Part shown: positions 7,457 through 16,147 of the stretch, piece after piece | Layout: every line of letters starts with the position of its first letter | How positions within the stretch are numbered: the first letter of the stretch is position 1 | Assembly: GCF_003963535.1 (NCBI RefSeq) | Contig: NZ_CP034539.1 | Span: 8,866,001 to 8,930,000 of the forward strand | DNA length: 64,000 nt | Direction: 5' to 3' | From: Streptomyces cyaneochromogenes | GTDB taxonomy: Bacteria > Actinomycetota > Actinomycetes > Streptomycetales > Streptomycetaceae | Notes under the pieces: model-generated | What the model was told of the DNA's origin: nothing | The model's input: the letters and a program-made list of their open reading frames with translations, nothing else | Databases searched by the model: none | Translations under genes and position numbers: made by a program

Positions 7457-9628
7457 ATGCAGTACCCGCGCAGATCTGTCAGGATCATGCCAACCTCGCT
7501 CACTGTCGCCCTGGCCGCCGGCCTGCTCACCGCCACGGCCCCCACCTCCCACGCGGCCGCCGGGGCCACCCTCCCCTTCACCTCGGTCGAGGCCGAGTCC
7601 GCCGCCACCACCGGCACGAAGATCGGCCCCGACCACACCCAGGGCACCCTCGCCTCGGAGGCCTCCGGACGTCAGGCCGTCCGTCTCGCCGCAGGCCGGC
7701 GCGTCGAGTTCACCGCGCCGCGCGCGGCCAACGCCCTCAACGTCGCCTACAGCGTCCCCGACGGCCAGACCGGCACGCTGAACGTGTACGTCAACGGAAC
7801 CAAGCTCGCCAGGACCATCCCCGTCACCTCCAAGTACTCGTACGTCGACACCGGCTGGATCCCCGGCGCCAAGACCCACCACTTCTACGACAACGCCCGT
7901 CTGTTGCTCGGCCAGAACGTGCAGGCGGGCGACAAGGTGGCCCTGGAAGCCGCCAACGCCGAAGTCACGGTCGACGTGGCCGACTTCGAGCAGGTCGCCG
8001 GCGCGGCCGGGCAGCCCGCCGGGTCGGTGTCGGTGACGTCGAAGGGCGCCGACCCCAGCGGGCAGGGCGACTCCACCCAGGCGTTCCGGGACGCCATCGC
8101 CGCCGCGCAGGGCGGGGTGGTGTGGATTCCGCCGGGCGAGTACAGGCTGACGTCCTCCCTGAGCGGCGTCCAGAACGTCACCCTCCAGGGCGCGGGCAGC
8201 TGGCACTCGATCGTGCGCACCTCGCGCTTCATCGACCAGTCCAGCTCCTCCGGAGGCGTCCACATCAAGGACTTCGCGGTCATCGGCGAGGTCACCGAAC
8301 GGGTCGACTCCAACCCCGACAACTTCGTCAACGGCTCGCTGGGACCGAACAGTTCGGTCTCCGGCATGTGGCTCCAGCACCTCAAGGTCGGCCTCTGGCT
8401 GATGGGCAACAACGACAACCTCGTCGTCGAGAACAACCGCTTCCTCGACATGACCGCCGACGGCCTCAACCTCAACGGCAACGCCCGAGGCGTCCGCGTC
8501 CGCCACAACTTCCTGCGCAACCAGGGTGACGACGCCCTCGCCATGTGGTCGCTGTACGCACCGGACACGAACAGCAGCTTCGAGAACAACACGATCACCC
8601 AGCCGAACCTCGCCAACGGCATCGCGATCTACGGCGGCACCGACATCACCGTCAAGGACAACCTGATCTCCGACACCAACGCCCTCGGCAGCGGCATCGC
8701 GATCTCCAACCAGAAGTTCCTCGACCCCTTCCACCCGCTGTCCGGCACCATCACGGTCGACGGCAACACGCTCGTCCGCACCGGCGCCATGAACCCCAAC
8801 TGGAACCACCCGATGGGCGCCCTGCGCGTCGACTCCTACGACAGCCCCATCGAGGCGAACGTCCGCATCACCAACACCACCATCACGGACAGCCCGTACA
8901 GCGCCTTCGAGTTCGTCTCGGGCAGCGGGCGCGGCTTCGCGGCGAAGAACATCACCGTCGACGGCGCGACCGTGCGCGACACCGGCACGGTCGTCGTCCA
9001 GGCCGAGACCCAGGGCGCCGCCACCTTCCGCAACGTCACCGCGACCGGCGTCGGCGCGGCGGGCGTCTACAACTGCCCCTACCCGTCCGGCTCCGGCAGC
9101 TTCACCCTCACCGACGGCGGCGGCAACTCCGGATGGAGCAGCACCTGGTCGGACTGCTCGACCTGGCCGCAGCCCGGTCAGGGCAACCCGGACCCGGATC
9201 CGAACCGCAACCTGGCCAAGGGCCGCCCCGCCACGGCCACCGGCTCACAGGACGTCTACACGCCGGGCAAGGCGGTCGACGGCGACGCGAACACCTACTG
9301 GGAGTCTGCCAACAACGCCTTCCCGCAGTCCTGGACGGTCGACCTCGGCTCGCCCGGGGCGGTCCGCCGACTGGTGCTGAAGCTGCCCCCGTCCTCGGCC
9401 TGGGGCGCGCGCACCCAGACCGTCACCGTGCTGGGCAGCACCGACGGCTCGACCTACTCGACGGTCGTCGGCGCCACCGGCTACCGCTTCGACCCGGCCA
9501 CCGGCAACACGGCCACCGTCGCCCTTCCCGACGGCACGAACCTGCGGTATCTGCGGCTGTCCGTCAGCGCCAACACCGGCTGGCCGGCGGGACAGTTCAG
9601 CGAGGTGGAGGCGTATCCGACTTCGTGA
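7457..9628 (+). CDS. Secreted GH87-like alpha-1,3-glucanase (mycodextranase type) with C-terminal F5/8 type C domain
   Basis: 723 aa from the ATG at 7457 (GAAGGG upstream). A Sec signal peptide ends near residue 34 (SHAAAG). Residues ~40-190 look like a CBM35/CBM6-type module, ~195-570 form a right-handed beta-helix (repeated NNxF/NNxIT turns), and ~585-723 are a discoidin/F5-8 type C carbohydrate-binding domain after a proline-rich linker. Three aspartates, D335, D358 and D359 (the last two in GDDALA), have the same 23/24 spacing I recall for the catalytic triad of GH87 alpha-1,3-glucanases. It would cut extracellular alpha-1,3-glucan to oligomers for the upstream importer. The 3' end overlaps the convergent ABC ATPase gene by 32 bp. 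Confidence 0.78.
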   Translation: MQYPRRSVRIMPTSLTVALAAGLLTATAPTSHAAAGATLPFTSVEAESAATTGTKIGPDHTQGTLASEASGRQAVRLAAGRRVEFTAPRAANALNVAYSVPDGQTGTLNVYVNGTKLARTIPVTSKYSYVDTGWIPGAKTHHFYDNARLLLGQNVQAGDKVALEAANAEVTVDVADFEQVAGAAGQPAGSVSVTSKGADPSGQGDSTQAFRDAIAAAQGGVVWIPPGEYRLTSSLSGVQNVTLQGAGSWHSIVRTSRFIDQSSSSGGVHIKDFAVIGEVTERVDSNPDNFVNGSLGPNSSVSGMWLQHLKVGLWLMGNNDNLVVENNRFLDMTADGLNLNGNARGVRVRHNFLRNQGDDALAMWSLYAPDTNSSFENNTITQPNLANGIAIYGGTDITVKDNLISDTNALGSGIAISNQKFLDPFHPLSGTITVDGNTLVRTGAMNPNWNHPMGALRVDSYDSPIEANVRITNTTITDSPYSAFEFVSGSGRGFAAKNITVDGATVRDTGTVVVQAETQGAATFRNVTATGVGAAGVYNCPYPSGSGSFTLTDGGGNSGWSSTWSDCSTWPQPGQGNPDPDPNRNLAKGRPATATGSQDVYTPGKAVDGDANTYWESANNAFPQSWTVDLGSPGAVRRLVLKLPPSSAWGARTQTVTVLGSTDGSTYSTVVGATGYRFDPATGNTATVALPDGTNLRYLRLSVSANTGWPAGQFSEVEAYPTS

Positions 9629-10409
9629 CGGCGTCCGTCGCAACCCCGCGCTTCGCCGCCTGGATCTGCGCGTACACATGGGTGCGCAGCTCGGCGAAGC
9701 GCGGATCCACTCGGGTGTGCAACTGGTCGCGCTCGACGGGCAGTTCGACCTTCAGCTGCTCCTGCACGACGGTGGGGGAGGCGGACAGCACGATCACCCG
9801 CTCGCCCAGGTAGACGGCCTCGTCGATGTCATGGGTGACGAACAGGATGGTGATGCCGCGCTCGCGCCAGAGCCCCCGGACGAGGTCCTCCAGATCGGCC
9901 CGCGTCTGCGCGTCCACCGCCGCGAACGGCTCGTCCATCAGCAGCACACGGGGCTCGTAGGCCAGCGCCCGGGCGATGGCGACCCGCTGCTGCATACCGC
10001 CGGACAGCTGCCACGGATACGCCCCCACGGCGTCCGCGAGCCCCACCGACTCCAGCGCGTCCCGCACCAGCTCACGACGCCGCGCCTTGCCCAGGTTCTT
10101 CTGCCTGAGCGGAAGTTCGACGTTCTCACCGACCCGCATCCAGGGAAACAGGCTGCGCCCGTACTCCTGGAACACGAAGGCCATCCCGGGCGGCGGGCCG
10201 CTCACCTTGCGCCCCTCCAGCAGCACTTCGCCGCTCGTCGGCGCGAGCAGACCGCCCATGCACTTCAGCAGGGTCGTCTTGCCGCAGCCCGAGGGGCCGA
10301 CGAGACAGACCAGTTCGCCGGCGTCGACGGTGAAGGTGAGGTCGCGTACGGCCTCCACGCGCCGTCCGGACCCCTCGTAGACCTTCTGCAGGCCGCGTAC
10401 GTCGAGCAT
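9597..10409 (-). CDS. ABC transporter ATP-binding protein (NitT/TauT type)
   Basis: 270 aa using the ATG at 10409 (an AAGGGG lies upstream). An in-frame GTG at 10436, next to the preceding stop, is the alternative. Walker A is GPSGCGKTT, the signature is LSGGMQQR, Walker B is VLLMDEPF and the H-loop is VTHD. The sequence type is that of nitrate/sulfonate/taurine/aromatic-acid importers. It is the last gene of a four-gene operon with a binding lipoprotein and two permeases, and it energises uptake at the inner membrane face. The cargo is unknown. The adjacent Rieske demethylase genes make an aromatic acid as likely as a sulfonate. Confidence 0.9.
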   Translation of the reverse strand: MLDVRGLQKVYEGSGRRVEAVRDLTFTVDAGELVCLVGPSGCGKTTLLKCMGGLLAPTSGEVLLEGRKVSGPPPGMAFVFQEYGRSLFPWMRVGENVELPLRQKNLGKARRRELVRDALESVGLADAVGAYPWQLSGGMQQRVAIARALAYEPRVLLMDEPFAAVDAQTRADLEDLVRGLWRERGITILFVTHDIDEAVYLGERVIVLSASPTVVQEQLKVELPVERDQLHTRVDPRFAELRTHVYAQIQAAKRGVATDAVTKSDTPPPR

Positions 10410-10436
10410 GGACCGCCCCTTCACGATGCTCGTCAC

Positions 10437-11216
10437 TCAGGACCGCCGGGTGGTCGCGCGCAGACCGTGGTACCAGCCGAGCACCCGGCGCTCGACCAGT
10501 CGGAAGACGACGGAGAACACGAAGCCGAGCAGTCCGAGGACCAGGATCCCGGTCCACATGTCGGGGATCGCGAAACTGCGCTGGAACTGGACGACGGTGA
10601 AGCCGATGCCGTTGTTGGCGGCGAACATCTCGCTGATGACCATGAGGATGATGCCGATGGACAGCGCCTGGCGCAGCCCGGCGAAGATCTGCGGGCTCGC
10701 GGAGCGCAGCACCAGATGGCGCAGCCGGGCGATCCCCGTGACGCCGTACGAGCGGGCCGTCTCCAGCATCACCGAGTCGACCGCGCGCACGCCCTCCACG
10801 GTGTTGAGCAGGATCGGCCACACGCAGCCGCTCGCGATCACGACGATCTTCATGGTGTCGCCGATGCCGGCGAACAGCATGATGACCGGGACGAGTACGG
10901 GCGGTGGCACGGCCCGCAGGAACTCCAGGACCGGTTCGCACACCGCGCGGACGCCGCGGTAGGAGCCGATGACCGTGCCGAGCGCCACGCCGACCACGGC
11001 GGCCGTCGCAAAGCCGCCCAGCAGTCGCAGGAGGCTCGGCACGACGTCCGTGCGCAGCCGGTCGGCCGTCCAGACGTCCGGGAAGGTGTCGAGGATCGTC
11101 CGCAGTGGCGGCCAGAAGGGGTCCGTGCTGCCGTCCGACGCCGCCCACCACCCGGCGACCAGCACAACGGGCAGCGCGACCGCGAAGAACACGCGCGCCA
11201 GCAAGCGCCCGATCAC
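10437..11216 (-). CDS. ABC transporter permease (NitT/TauT type), second
   Basis: 259 aa from a GTG that overlaps the stop codon of the upstream permease (GTGA). About six hydrophobic segments are visible, and the binding-protein-dependent permease motif appears as ARSYGVTGIARLRHLVLRSA near residue 150. The C-terminus is basic. With its paralogue it probably forms the heterodimeric channel of the importer. Confidence 0.88.
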   Translation of the reverse strand: MIGRLLARVFFAVALPVVLVAGWWAASDGSTDPFWPPLRTILDTFPDVWTADRLRTDVVPSLLRLLGGFATAAVVGVALGTVIGSYRGVRAVCEPVLEFLRAVPPPVLVPVIMLFAGIGDTMKIVVIASGCVWPILLNTVEGVRAVDSVMLETARSYGVTGIARLRHLVLRSASPQIFAGLRQALSIGIILMVISEMFAANNGIGFTVVQFQRSFAIPDMWTGILVLGLLGFVFSVVFRLVERRVLGWYHGLRATTRRS

Positions 11217-11986
11217 ACCGCCACCTCCCCGCGCACCGACTGGTGCCAGGCCAGCGCCCGCCGCTCCACCGTACGTGCGCCGACGTTGATGAGCAGCCCC
11301 AGCAGGCCCGCGACGACGACGAGCGCGTACATCTCCGGCACCGCCTGCGAGGTCTGCGCCACCGCGATCTGCTGACCCAACCCCGGCGCCCCGATGACGA
11401 GTTCGGCGGTGATCGCGAGGATCAACGCCACCGCCGCGGCGAGCCGCACACCCGTCATGACATACGGCAGGGCCGTCGGCCACAGCACATGGCGCACACG
11501 CGCCCAGGTGCCGAGGCCGTAACTGCGGGCCGTCTCCTCGGCGACCGGGTCGACGTCCTGGACGCCGTACAGGGTCTGGATCAGCACCTGCCAGAAGGAG
11601 GCGTAGACGACCAGGAGGAGCACCGACTTCAGTTCGGTGCCGTAGAGCAGCACCGCCAGCGGGATCAGCGCCACCGACGGGATCGGGCGCAGGAACTCGA
11701 TGGTCGAGGCCGTCAGCTCGCGCAGGTACGGCACGACGGAGACGAGCACTCCCACCACGATGCCCGCGCAGGACGCGATCGCCAGGCCCAGCGCCCAGCC
11801 GGTGAGGGTGTCGCCGAGCGCGGTCCAGAAGGCGGCGTCGGCGACCTCGTCCGCGAGCGCTTCGGCGATACGGCTCGTCGGCGGGAAGTAGGCCTCCTTG
11901 ACCAGGCCGAGCCGCGGCACCGCCTCGCCCAGGGCGAGGAAGGCCGCGAGCCCGGCCGCCCCCAGTGCGACGTTCGCGCCCCTCAC
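11213..11986 (-). CDS. ABC transporter permease (NitT/TauT type), first
   Basis: 257 aa, ATG start 31 bp after the binding-protein stop codon. It has the same fold as the following permease, with the EAA-like motif ARSYGLGTWARVRHVLWPTA near residue 150 and several leucine/valine-rich membrane helices. The 4-bp overlap with the next gene indicates translational coupling. Two unlike permeases in one NitT-type operon suggest a heterodimer. Confidence 0.88.
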   Translation of the reverse strand: MRGANVALGAAGLAAFLALGEAVPRLGLVKEAYFPPTSRIAEALADEVADAAFWTALGDTLTGWALGLAIASCAGIVVGVLVSVVPYLRELTASTIEFLRPIPSVALIPLAVLLYGTELKSVLLLVVYASFWQVLIQTLYGVQDVDPVAEETARSYGLGTWARVRHVLWPTALPYVMTGVRLAAAVALILAITAELVIGAPGLGQQIAVAQTSQAVPEMYALVVVAGLLGLLINVGARTVERRALAWHQSVRGEVAV

Positions 11987-12017
11987 GTGTTCACATCCCT
12001 CACGCCGGTTGCGTCCC

Positions 12018-12986
12018 TCACGGCAGCAGCGCGTCCAGGTCGGGCGTCTTCTTGAAGAGGCCGTCCTCCTCGCCGAGCTTCATCAGGGCCTCGATGGACG
12101 AGCGGTTCGCCTCGGCCGGCCACTGGGGCAGGGTCACCTGGTCCAGCACGTTCGCCGGGATCTTGGTGTACGTCGTGACGATCTGCCGTGCCTCGTCCGG
12201 ATGGGCCTCGGCGTACGCGAGGGACTCGGCGGTGGCGTCCTGGAACTTCTTGACCACGTCCGGGTTCTGCCGCGCGTACTGCGTCGAGGTGAAGTACATC
12301 GCGACGGTGAGCTCCGGCGCGATGTCGATCAGCGGCGAGGCGATCTCCCGGCCGCCCTGGCTGCGGATGGTGGCGGTCGCCGGCTCGACCACGCACGCGG
12401 CGTCGATCTGGCCCTGGTCGAGGGCGGCGGGCATCTGGTCGAAGGCCATCTCGACGAGGGTCACCTTGTCCGGGTCGCCGCCCGCCACCCGCACCGCCTG
12501 GCGGACCGCGGTCTCGTTGATGTTCTTCAGCGTGTTGATGGCGACCTTCTTGCCCTCCAACTGCTTCGCCGACTTGACGGGGCTGTCCTTCTTGACCATC
12601 AGGCCGTTGAAGTCCTTGCCCCGCACGCCGGTCGAGGCGATGCCGTTGGCCACGGCCTTCACGGGGACGCCGTTGGTCTGAGCCACCATCAGGGACGTCA
12701 CATTGCTGAACCCGAACTGGAACTGCCCGCTCACCACTCCCGGCACGATCGCCGCACCGCCCTGCGCGGTGGTGAACTCCAGCTTCAGGCCCTGCTTCTC
12801 GAAGAAGCCCTTCTTCTGGCCGAGGTACAGCGGCGCGACATCGACGATGGGGATGAGCCCGAGCTTGACGGTGGTGATTCCACCGGACGACGCGCCCGGG
12901 TCCGGTGATCCGCCGTCGGACGAGCCACAGGCCGTCGCGACGAACAGCAGGGCGCCGGCGGTGAGACCGGCGGGCAGACGACGCAT
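12018..12986 (-). CDS. ABC transporter substrate-binding lipoprotein (NitT/TauT/aromatic type)
   Basis: 322 aa. The start at 12986 follows an AGGAGG site and gives a lipoprotein signal ending in VATAC; an in-frame start 72 bp upstream would bury the signal. The mature part resembles NMT1/SsuA-like binding proteins (KLGLIPIVDVAPLYLGQKKG). First gene of the importer operon, divergent from an IclR regulator. Related proteins bind sulfonates, thiamine precursors, nitrate or phthalate-type aromatics, so the ligand is open. The IclR partner and neighbouring aromatic genes favour an aromatic acid (inference). Confidence 0.88.
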   Translation of the reverse strand: MRRLPAGLTAGALLFVATACGSSDGGSPDPGASSGGITTVKLGLIPIVDVAPLYLGQKKGFFEKQGLKLEFTTAQGGAAIVPGVVSGQFQFGFSNVTSLMVAQTNGVPVKAVANGIASTGVRGKDFNGLMVKKDSPVKSAKQLEGKKVAINTLKNINETAVRQAVRVAGGDPDKVTLVEMAFDQMPAALDQGQIDAACVVEPATATIRSQGGREIASPLIDIAPELTVAMYFTSTQYARQNPDVVKKFQDATAESLAYAEAHPDEARQIVTTYTKIPANVLDQVTLPQWPAEANRSSIEALMKLGEEDGLFKKTPDLDALLP

Positions 12987-13031
12987 GGCTCCTCCTGTAC
13001 AGACAACGGTGCAACGGTGTTCCGACAGGTT

Positions 13032-13136
13032 GTGCGCAAGGCGCACAGTAGTGCGCAAGGTTGCTCAGCGGGAAGGTAGAAGCCTCGAACGAGTCCGGTC
13101 AATGGGTTCATCAAGGGTTCACCGACAACATTGTTG
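13032..13136. promoter_or_regulatory. Divergent promoter/operator region between importer and IclR gene
   Basis: Two direct copies of GTGCGCAAGG lie at 13032-13041 and 13051-13060; the first also begins a short inverted repeat GTGCG/CGCAC. Nearer the IclR gene, CAACA-T-TGTTG (13126-13136) is a perfect 5-bp inverted repeat ending 18 bp before its ATG. These are the best candidate binding sites for the IclR protein in the divergent gap. Confidence 0.45.
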
Positions 13137-13154
13137 ACACTTCTGGAGGTGGCG

Positions 13155-14006
13155 ATGTCCGCCGAAGCCCGCGCACCGCACTTCGTGAAGTCCTTCGAGC
13201 GCGGTCTCGCCGTCATCCGCTCCTTCGACGCCGAACATCCCGCCCGCACGCTCAGCGAGGTCGCCCACACCTGCGACCTGACCCGCGCCGCCGCCCGTCG
13301 CCTGCTGCTGACCCTCGCGGACCTCGGCTACGTCCACCAGGACGGCCGCCTCTTCCGTCTCACCCCGCGCGTGCTGGAACTCGGCTACTCCTACCTCTCC
13401 AGCTACACACTGCCCCAGATCGCCGAACCGCATCTGGAGCAACTCGTCGCGCAGGTACGGGAGTCGTCGTCGCTGTGCGTCCTCGACGGCGACGACATCG
13501 TGTACGTCGCCCGGGTCCCGACCCGCCGCATCATGACCGCGGCCATCACGGTCGGCACCCGCTTCCCGGCGTACGTGACGTCGGTGGGCCGGGTGATCAT
13601 CGCCCATCGGCCGGACGAGGAGATCGAAGTCCGGCTCGCCCAGACCGAGTTGAAACCCCTGACCGAGCGGACCGTCACCTCGCCGGACGCGCTGCGGGCG
13701 GAACTGCGCCGTGTCCGCCGGCAGGGCTACGCCGTCGTCGACCAGGAGCTGGAGGAGGGGCTGAGGTCGGTCGCCGCCCCGGTGCGGGACCGGGGCGGCG
13801 AGGTGGTGGCCGCAGTCAACATCGCCGTGCACGCGGGCCGCAACTCCCTCGACTCCGTGCGCCGGGACCTGCTGCCGCATCTGCTGGCGACCGTCGCCCG
13901 GATCGAGGCCGACCTGCGGATCACAAATCCAGGACCAGTCGCTTCCCCCGGCAGCGGGACACGCAGATCATCATCGTCTCGCCGCTCTCCTGCTCCTCCT
14001 TCGTGA
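13155..14006 (+). CDS. IclR family regulator (PcaR/PobR-like)
   Basis: 283 aa from the ATG at 13155 with GGAGGT upstream. The N-terminal winged HTH (FVKSFERGLAVIRSF ... TLSEVAHTCDLTRAAARRLLLTLADLGYV) and the C-terminal effector domain (VYVARVPTRRIMTAAITVGTRFP, GYAVVDQELEEGLRSVAAPV) match the IclR subgroup that controls aromatic acid catabolism. It is divergent from the ABC importer and convergent with the Rieske operon. Its last ~27 residues, rich in Ser/Pro/Arg, are encoded opposite the 3' end of the reductase gene (86-bp overlap) and are probably just read-through tail. Confidence 0.87.
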   Translation: MSAEARAPHFVKSFERGLAVIRSFDAEHPARTLSEVAHTCDLTRAAARRLLLTLADLGYVHQDGRLFRLTPRVLELGYSYLSSYTLPQIAEPHLEQLVAQVRESSSLCVLDGDDIVYVARVPTRRIMTAAITVGTRFPAYVTSVGRVIIAHRPDEEIEVRLAQTELKPLTERTVTSPDALRAELRRVRRQGYAVVDQELEEGLRSVAAPVRDRGGEVVAAVNIAVHAGRNSLDSVRRDLLPHLLATVARIEADLRITNPGPVASPGSGTRRSSSSRRSPAPPS

Positions 14007-14859
14007 GTACCGAGTCCCGGTGGTCCGGGGTGCCGTCGAGCACGTCGGTCTCGCAGGTCCCGCAGGTGCCCTCGGTGCAGGAGTAGAGCACCTCGACACC
14101 GGCCGCGCGCACCGTGTCCAGCAGGGAGACACCGGGCGCGACGGTGAGCGTCAGCCCGCTCTGCGCCAGCTCGACCTCGAACTCCCCGTCCTCACCGACG
14201 GGTTGGTCCTTCGCCTGGAACCGCTCGACGTGCAGCACCCCGGACGGACACCGCTCCTCGACGGCGTCCAGCAGTGGACCGGGACCGCAGCAGTAGACGA
14301 GCGTGCCGTCGGGTACGTCGTCGAGGACCGAGGCGAGGTCCAGCAGCCCGGACTCGTCCTGCGGCGAGATCTCCACGCGTTCGCCGTACGGCCCCAACTC
14401 CTCGGTGAACGCCATGGATCCGCGCGTACGCCCGCCGTAGAGCAGCGTCCACTCGGCGCCCGCCGCCTCCGCCGCGGCCAGCATCGGCAGGATCGGGGTG
14501 ATGCCGATGCCGCCGGCGATGAAGAGGTAACGAGGCGAGGGCTCCAGCCGGAAGTGATTGCGCGGACCGCGCACCCGGACCTTGGCGCCCTGCCCCACCT
14601 GCTCGTGCACATGGGCGGAGCCGCCGCGCCCGTCCGGTTCCCGCAGAACGGCGATGCGCCACCGCGTCCGGTCGGCCGGATCGCCGCACAGCGAGTACTG
14701 CCGCTCCAGGCCCGGCCCCAGCACGACGTCGACGTGGGCGCCGGGCTCCCAGGCCGGGAGCGGCTCGCCCAGCGGGTGGCGCAGGGTGAGGGCGAGCACG
14801 CCGTCGGCCGCGAACTCCCTGCTGTCGACGACGAGTTCGGCTTCGTACACGTCACTCAT
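13921..14859 (-). CDS. Vanillate O-demethylase-type oxidoreductase (VanB-like, FMN and 2Fe-2S)
   Basis: 312 aa from the ATG at 14859, which overlaps the preceding small gene by ATGA. Order: flavin domain (RQYSLCGDP), NAD domain (FIAGGIGITPILPM) and C-terminal plant-type ferredoxin with the cysteine pattern CTEGTCGTC and a later C in MICVSRC. It passes electrons from NADH to the Rieske oxygenase encoded two genes upstream. The VanB assignment rests on this phthalate-dioxygenase-reductase architecture and its pairing with a VanA-like protein. The substrate is not proven. Confidence 0.88.
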   Translation of the reverse strand: MSDVYEAELVVDSREFAADGVLALTLRHPLGEPLPAWEPGAHVDVVLGPGLERQYSLCGDPADRTRWRIAVLREPDGRGGSAHVHEQVGQGAKVRVRGPRNHFRLEPSPRYLFIAGGIGITPILPMLAAAEAAGAEWTLLYGGRTRGSMAFTEELGPYGERVEISPQDESGLLDLASVLDDVPDGTLVYCCGPGPLLDAVEERCPSGVLHVERFQAKDQPVGEDGEFEVELAQSGLTLTVAPGVSLLDTVRAAGVEVLYSCTEGTCGTCETDVLDGTPDHRDSVLTKEEQESGETMMICVSRCRGKRLVLDL

Positions 14860-15026
14860 GAGCTGGTTCCTCGCGGCTCGTGTCCTTGCGGGTGGGAGAG
14901 CATCCACTCCCACATCTCCACCGGGTCCTGCGCGGTGTGCTCGCGGCCGCAGTGACAGGTGCCGTGCAGGACGTCGGTGCCCGGCAGCCAGTCGATGCGG
15001 TAGATCTCGCCCGTGGGACTGGTCAC
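14856..15026 (-). CDS. Small 56-aa Cys/His protein coupled between VanA- and VanB-like genes
   Basis: 56 aa from a GTG at 15026. The start overlaps the oxygenase stop (GTGA) and the stop overlaps the reductase start (ATGA), so all three genes are translationally coupled. That, with a codon pattern matching the neighbours, argues for a real gene. It contains a compact CHC..H cluster (H-G-T-C-H-C-G-R-E-H at about residues 24-33) and a Trp-rich segment VEMWEWMLSHPQGH. No known family is recognised. A metal or cofactor role for the demethylase is inference only. Confidence 0.72.
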   Translation of the reverse strand: MTSPTGEIYRIDWLPGTDVLHGTCHCGREHTAQDPVEMWEWMLSHPQGHEPRGTSS

Positions 15027-16093
15027 TGGACCTTCTCCATCGGCTTCGCGCCCTCCTCGACCAGCCGGGCGAGGATACGGCGGGCGGCCAGACCGCCGGT
15101 GTCGATGTTGATGCTCAGCTCCTGGTAGCCGTGACGCTCGGTGCCGAGGGTCTTCTGGAGCAGATTGAGGGCGGTGACGTCCTGCATCACGACCGTGTGG
15201 TTGTTGCCGCGCAGGAACTCGGTGACCTCCTCGTCGTCCGTCGCCCAGTCCCGGGAGACCGCCCAGAAGTCGTACACCTTGCCGTCGCCGGACGGCGTGA
15301 TGGCGTACGTGACCTCGGTGTGGAAGCCGTTCGGGTCGCTGCCGTCCGCCTCGGGCACCACGCCGACCGGAGCGACGCGGCTGTGCAGCAGGTACAGGCA
15401 CGGGGCGTGGTACTCGATGTCCTGCCAGCGGGTGATGCGGCCCTCGATGCCGGTCGACTTGGCGTAGAACGGCGGGCACTCGGCGTCGTCCATGTGCCGG
15501 CTCACCCGCACGATCCCGGCGCCCTCGTCGACCTCGGTGGTGATCGGCGTCTCGGCGACCTCGGGGGTGCCGATGTAGCCACCGTGCAGGTAGGTCTCGT
15601 GGGACAGGTCGAGGAGGTTGTCCACGAGGAGGCCGTAGTCGCAGTCGATGGGCTCCATGCCGCGCACGGTGACCCAGCCGGGGGAGTCGAGGTGCCTGGC
15701 CCGCGGGATGCCCTGCGGGTCGGCGAGCGCCGGGTCACCGATCCACACCCAGATCAGGGAGTCCTGCTCGACGACGGGGTACGAGGCGACGCGCGCCGTG
15801 CGCGGAACACGCTTCTGCCCCGGCACGTACACACACGCCCCCGTCGTGTCGTACGTGAACCCGTGGTAGCCACACACGATCCGGTCGCCGTCGAGACGGG
15901 TCGGGGCCTCGGACAGCGGGTAGCGCCGGTGCACACAGCGGTCGTGCAGGACGACCGGCGTCCCCTCCTCCTCGGTGCGGTAGAGGACGAGCGTCTCACC
16001 GAGGATCGTCCGGCCGAGCAGCTCGCGCCCGACCTCATGGCTGTAGGCGGCGACGTACCACTGGTTCCTGGCGAAGGCAGTCGTGTGCGGCAT
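15023..16093 (-). CDS. Rieske aromatic oxygenase, vanillate O-demethylase VanA-like
   Basis: 356 aa. The Rieske 2Fe-2S centre is formed by C53-x-H55 and C74-x2-H77 (DRCVHRRYPL ... CGYHG). The mononuclear iron site lies in DNLLDLSHETYLH (~residues 157-169), with a downstream Asp. Length and layout match VanA-type monooxygenases that remove O-methyl groups from vanillate or related phenyl ethers, giving protocatechuate and formaldehyde. Product use by the pca operon 20 kb away is a reasonable inference. Dicamba, phthalate or other Rieske substrates remain possible. Confidence 0.87.
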   Translation of the reverse strand: MPHTTAFARNQWYVAAYSHEVGRELLGRTILGETLVLYRTEEEGTPVVLHDRCVHRRYPLSEAPTRLDGDRIVCGYHGFTYDTTGACVYVPGQKRVPRTARVASYPVVEQDSLIWVWIGDPALADPQGIPRARHLDSPGWVTVRGMEPIDCDYGLLVDNLLDLSHETYLHGGYIGTPEVAETPITTEVDEGAGIVRVSRHMDDAECPPFYAKSTGIEGRITRWQDIEYHAPCLYLLHSRVAPVGVVPEADGSDPNGFHTEVTYAITPSGDGKVYDFWAVSRDWATDDEEVTEFLRGNNHTVVMQDVTALNLLQKTLGTERHGYQELSINIDTGGLAARRILARLVEEGAKPMEKVQ

Positions 16094-16147
16094 GGCGTTC
16101 CCGTCCCTGTCGGCGGGGCGTCGTCGCCCCGCGTGCCGTGGTTGGAA

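Noticed and set aside
6019..7647. A 542-codon open frame on the minus strand opposite the GH13 gene
   Set aside because: It is a by-product of high GC in the third position of the real gene; composition is Gly/Val/Arg-rich without any family match, and the plus strand has clear catalytic motifs.
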